DNA from: Phoenix dactylifera
Taxonomy: Eukaryota; Streptophyta; Magnoliopsida; Arecales; Arecaceae
Assembly (NCBI RefSeq): GCF_009389715.1
Contig: NC_052399.1
Coordinates: 4,604,938-4,668,937, forward strand
DNA: 64,000 bases
Direction: 5' to 3'
Under the pieces are notes generated by a model. That model did not search any database. It was given only the letters and a program-made list of their open reading frames with translations, and had not been told where the DNA came from. The translations under genes and the position numbers were made by a program. Below are positions 61,918 through 64,000 of the stretch, in pieces. Each line of letters begins with the position of its first letter. The first letter of the stretch is position 1.

Positions 61918-64000
61918 GTAAGAAGTATGCCTTTCTATTCTTTTGACTGTGAACCTTTCTACCAGATTTAAATGTTCTAGGCATCCATGGTTTCTATGAT
62001 CCTGTTAAACTGCTAAATTGTTAAGTGTTATTAGGCCTTTATACTGTCCTTCAAAATCTGCTCTGAAAGTTTATTATTGAGCTTCAAGAGTGAAGTTCAC
62101 ACCTATATTTGCTTTTGCCTGCTCTTTTTTCTCAATTGCCTGCACAGTCATGAAACTTGAATTTTCCTTTTGTCATCTTAACAATGTGCTTAGGTTTTCT
62201 TGTATCATTCATGCCTGAAATCTATGTGTTTTAAAAATGTGGGCTATCAATGTTTAGATACCTTATACCTTTGATTTTCTGTTAATATTAGTTGCCTAAG
62301 CATTTTGATATGGAATTCCAGCCCTCCTTTTAGATTTCTAGAGGTCCTTAAATCTCATTGTAGATTTGCTGGGGTTTACTGCATCCTACATGAGACTTTC
62401 GCCTCTCTTTATTGACCTTATCCAAATCACTTACCATGTCAATCCGATCATACATGATTGAAGTTGTTCTAAAGATTCTTTTTGAAGGGGTGTAGCCAAT
62501 GTCTTTCATATTGTCTAAAAAACCTTGAGAATGAAACTATAAGGGCACCAGCAAATAACCTATATCTAGAAGGTGACCCGTAGGGCTCCTTTTCTCTTTT
62601 GTAGTTGTCTGGAAGGTGGAGGTAAGTTTGTTGCCCATCTCCATATTGAGGGTTCATTTGTTGCTCCTAGTGGAGCTGATGCTAGCTCATGGTCCTCGGT
62701 TTGAGCTCCTCTCCATAGTTTTGTCCTTGGTGGCTGTGGTTGGAGGAGGTTTGTCTTGGATAGAACAAATGGCCACATCTTTTTGTATGTGAAAAAAATG
62801 CCTTAAATCCGTTCTTAGAGTTCGAGAAAAAAGCGCAGGCAAGTCAGCTAGCGAACCAAGGGGCCAAGAAAGGGTAAAAAGCCAGTTCCGTGCCTATAGT
62901 CATTCCTCTCTCTGGTAGCAATCCGGTCTCCAGTCGGTGATAGTAAAGGAAGGAAGGCTTGTGCTTCGTCACCTCTTTTTTATTTAAGATGTAGTAGAGT
63001 AGTAGCGCACGCGCTCGCACTTAGAGCAATTACGCGCTTCTCTCGTTATGCAAGCCAGCTTTCTCATAATTAAGTCTCGCTGGATCTTAACCAAAACAGA
63101 TTATTTTCTTGTGGATATTATGATGGAAGCTAGGAAGCCTTAGCAATACTTCTCAGTTATTTCTTGGTAGGAAATGGTCAACGACCTCCCAGGCAAGCTA
63201 GAAAAGGTATCAAAGGGTGCAAGAGAAGTTTCTCATTTTAATTGTTGGAGCTATATGCCTTTTTTTGGTTCTGACAATGAGAGGATAAGTTCAAGGTTTA
63301 GATTAGTGGCCGTTGGGTTGCCAAGTTCTCTGTCTCGACAATTTTCTGGATTTGTTGTCTTGCCTCCCAGTTTAGTGCAGGGAAAATCACTTTTTGTTGT
63401 TCTATCTGAAGCGAGCACGTCACTGGTCCTAGAACTTGACTGGTGACATGTAGGCAAGGACAATAAAAACAAAACAACTTGTTACATGTCCATCACTTTT
63501 CATCTATTTTCGATTGATGGCTTTCGGTGCATGGTGATCAATTTCAACCCTATGAATATAGACTAAAGAGATCCCAAACTCTACAAGTACTTTGCTCTAG
63601 TTTGCTATGGATTCAAAATGACTAGATATATTGCCCCACCTTTCTAACACTAGGTGAGATGATCGTAGATATATTGACATCTATAATCTATTTATGTTAT
63701 TAGTATATAATGTAATTTCTCGCAAAACGCGCTTCAGTCATTAAAGGGGCACGTTCTCATATGAGATTTCGCATTCGCGAAAAGAGAAAACAATGAGTGG
63801 ATGATCTAAGAGGTCATACCTCCGTGGATGGAGGCAAAAAAGTGGGCATAAAAGAAAATTACAATCACACTCTTCTCATGAGTGTAGCACGTGCTGTCGA
63901 TCTAGTCTAGTTTTTATAATGTTAAAAATTAATAGATGATCGTGTACTTTTTGGTAAAAGGAAAGAAATTATATTCTACACTACCTGCACCGATGTGGCC
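61918..64000. other. Right end of the window, no gene seen
   Basis: After the last recognised NUP205 exon no coding family is seen. A stretch around 62815-63080 reads like plant mitochondrial intergenic DNA. The remainder is anonymous AT-rich sequence. Confidence 0.45.
62815..63080. other. Possible nuclear insertion of mitochondrial DNA
   Basis: Words such as CAGGCAAGTCAGCTAGCGAA, CTCTCTGGTAGCAATCCGGT and GGAAGGAAGGCTTGTGCTTC, with even base composition unlike the AT-rich flanks, are of the kind found in plant mitochondrial intergenic DNA. This is an impression from style, not a match. Confidence 0.3.

Overview
The window is plant nuclear DNA, most likely from a monocot. Every gene has GT-AG introns. 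The first exon of the GT14 gene is very GC-rich, as is common in commelinid monocots. The intergenic space is full of LTR retrotransposons, a CACTA element and short non-autonomous elements. A palm-like genome fits, but I cannot name the species from sequence alone.

Four host genes look complete, and their exon phases close exactly. (1) 2570-6136 (+) is an NPF6-type NRT1/PTR anion transporter of 585 aa. (2) 38075-42604 (+) is a GT14 beta-glucuronosyltransferase-like protein of 428 aa. (3) 43706-45736 (+) is a plastid-type DCC (DUF393) protein of 176 aa. (4) 47793-49761 (-) is an NADPH-dependent alkenal double-bond reductase of 345 aa, with a stray broken copy of its third exon about 1.2 kb beyond its 3' end. 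The genes are unrelated in pathway and form no cluster.

Two large, decayed host genes fill much of the rest. A LysM receptor-like kinase relic lies on the minus strand (20299-30188). Its kinase core is interrupted by a hAT-like element and a 2157-bp solo LTR. A NUP205 nucleoporin relic lies on the plus strand (51434-61917); it keeps about ten recognisable exons, two of which sit in internal tandem duplications.

Mobile DNA by position: a fossil LTR retrotransposon edge at the left end; a 3' copia fragment (6.6-7.5 kb); a 2.3-kb element with ~370-bp inverted arms (8.37-10.67 kb); a complete-looking Ty1/copia element with near-identical LTRs and a CCACT target duplication (11235-15956); a 1602-bp CACTA element (17875-19476) with an AGT target duplication; a 492-bp hAT-like element (22.2 kb); the solo LTR (22876-25032); a Ty3/gypsy gag-protease fossil (32.7-34.3 kb); and several smaller repeats in the NUP205 relic.

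The most interesting object is the CACTA element. It is a Pack-CACTA carrying pieces of two unrelated host genes: the 5' end of an RLCK-VII (PBL/APK1-like) kinase and an internal piece of an HpcH/HpaI-family aldolase. The two are joined with the reading frame open across the junction.
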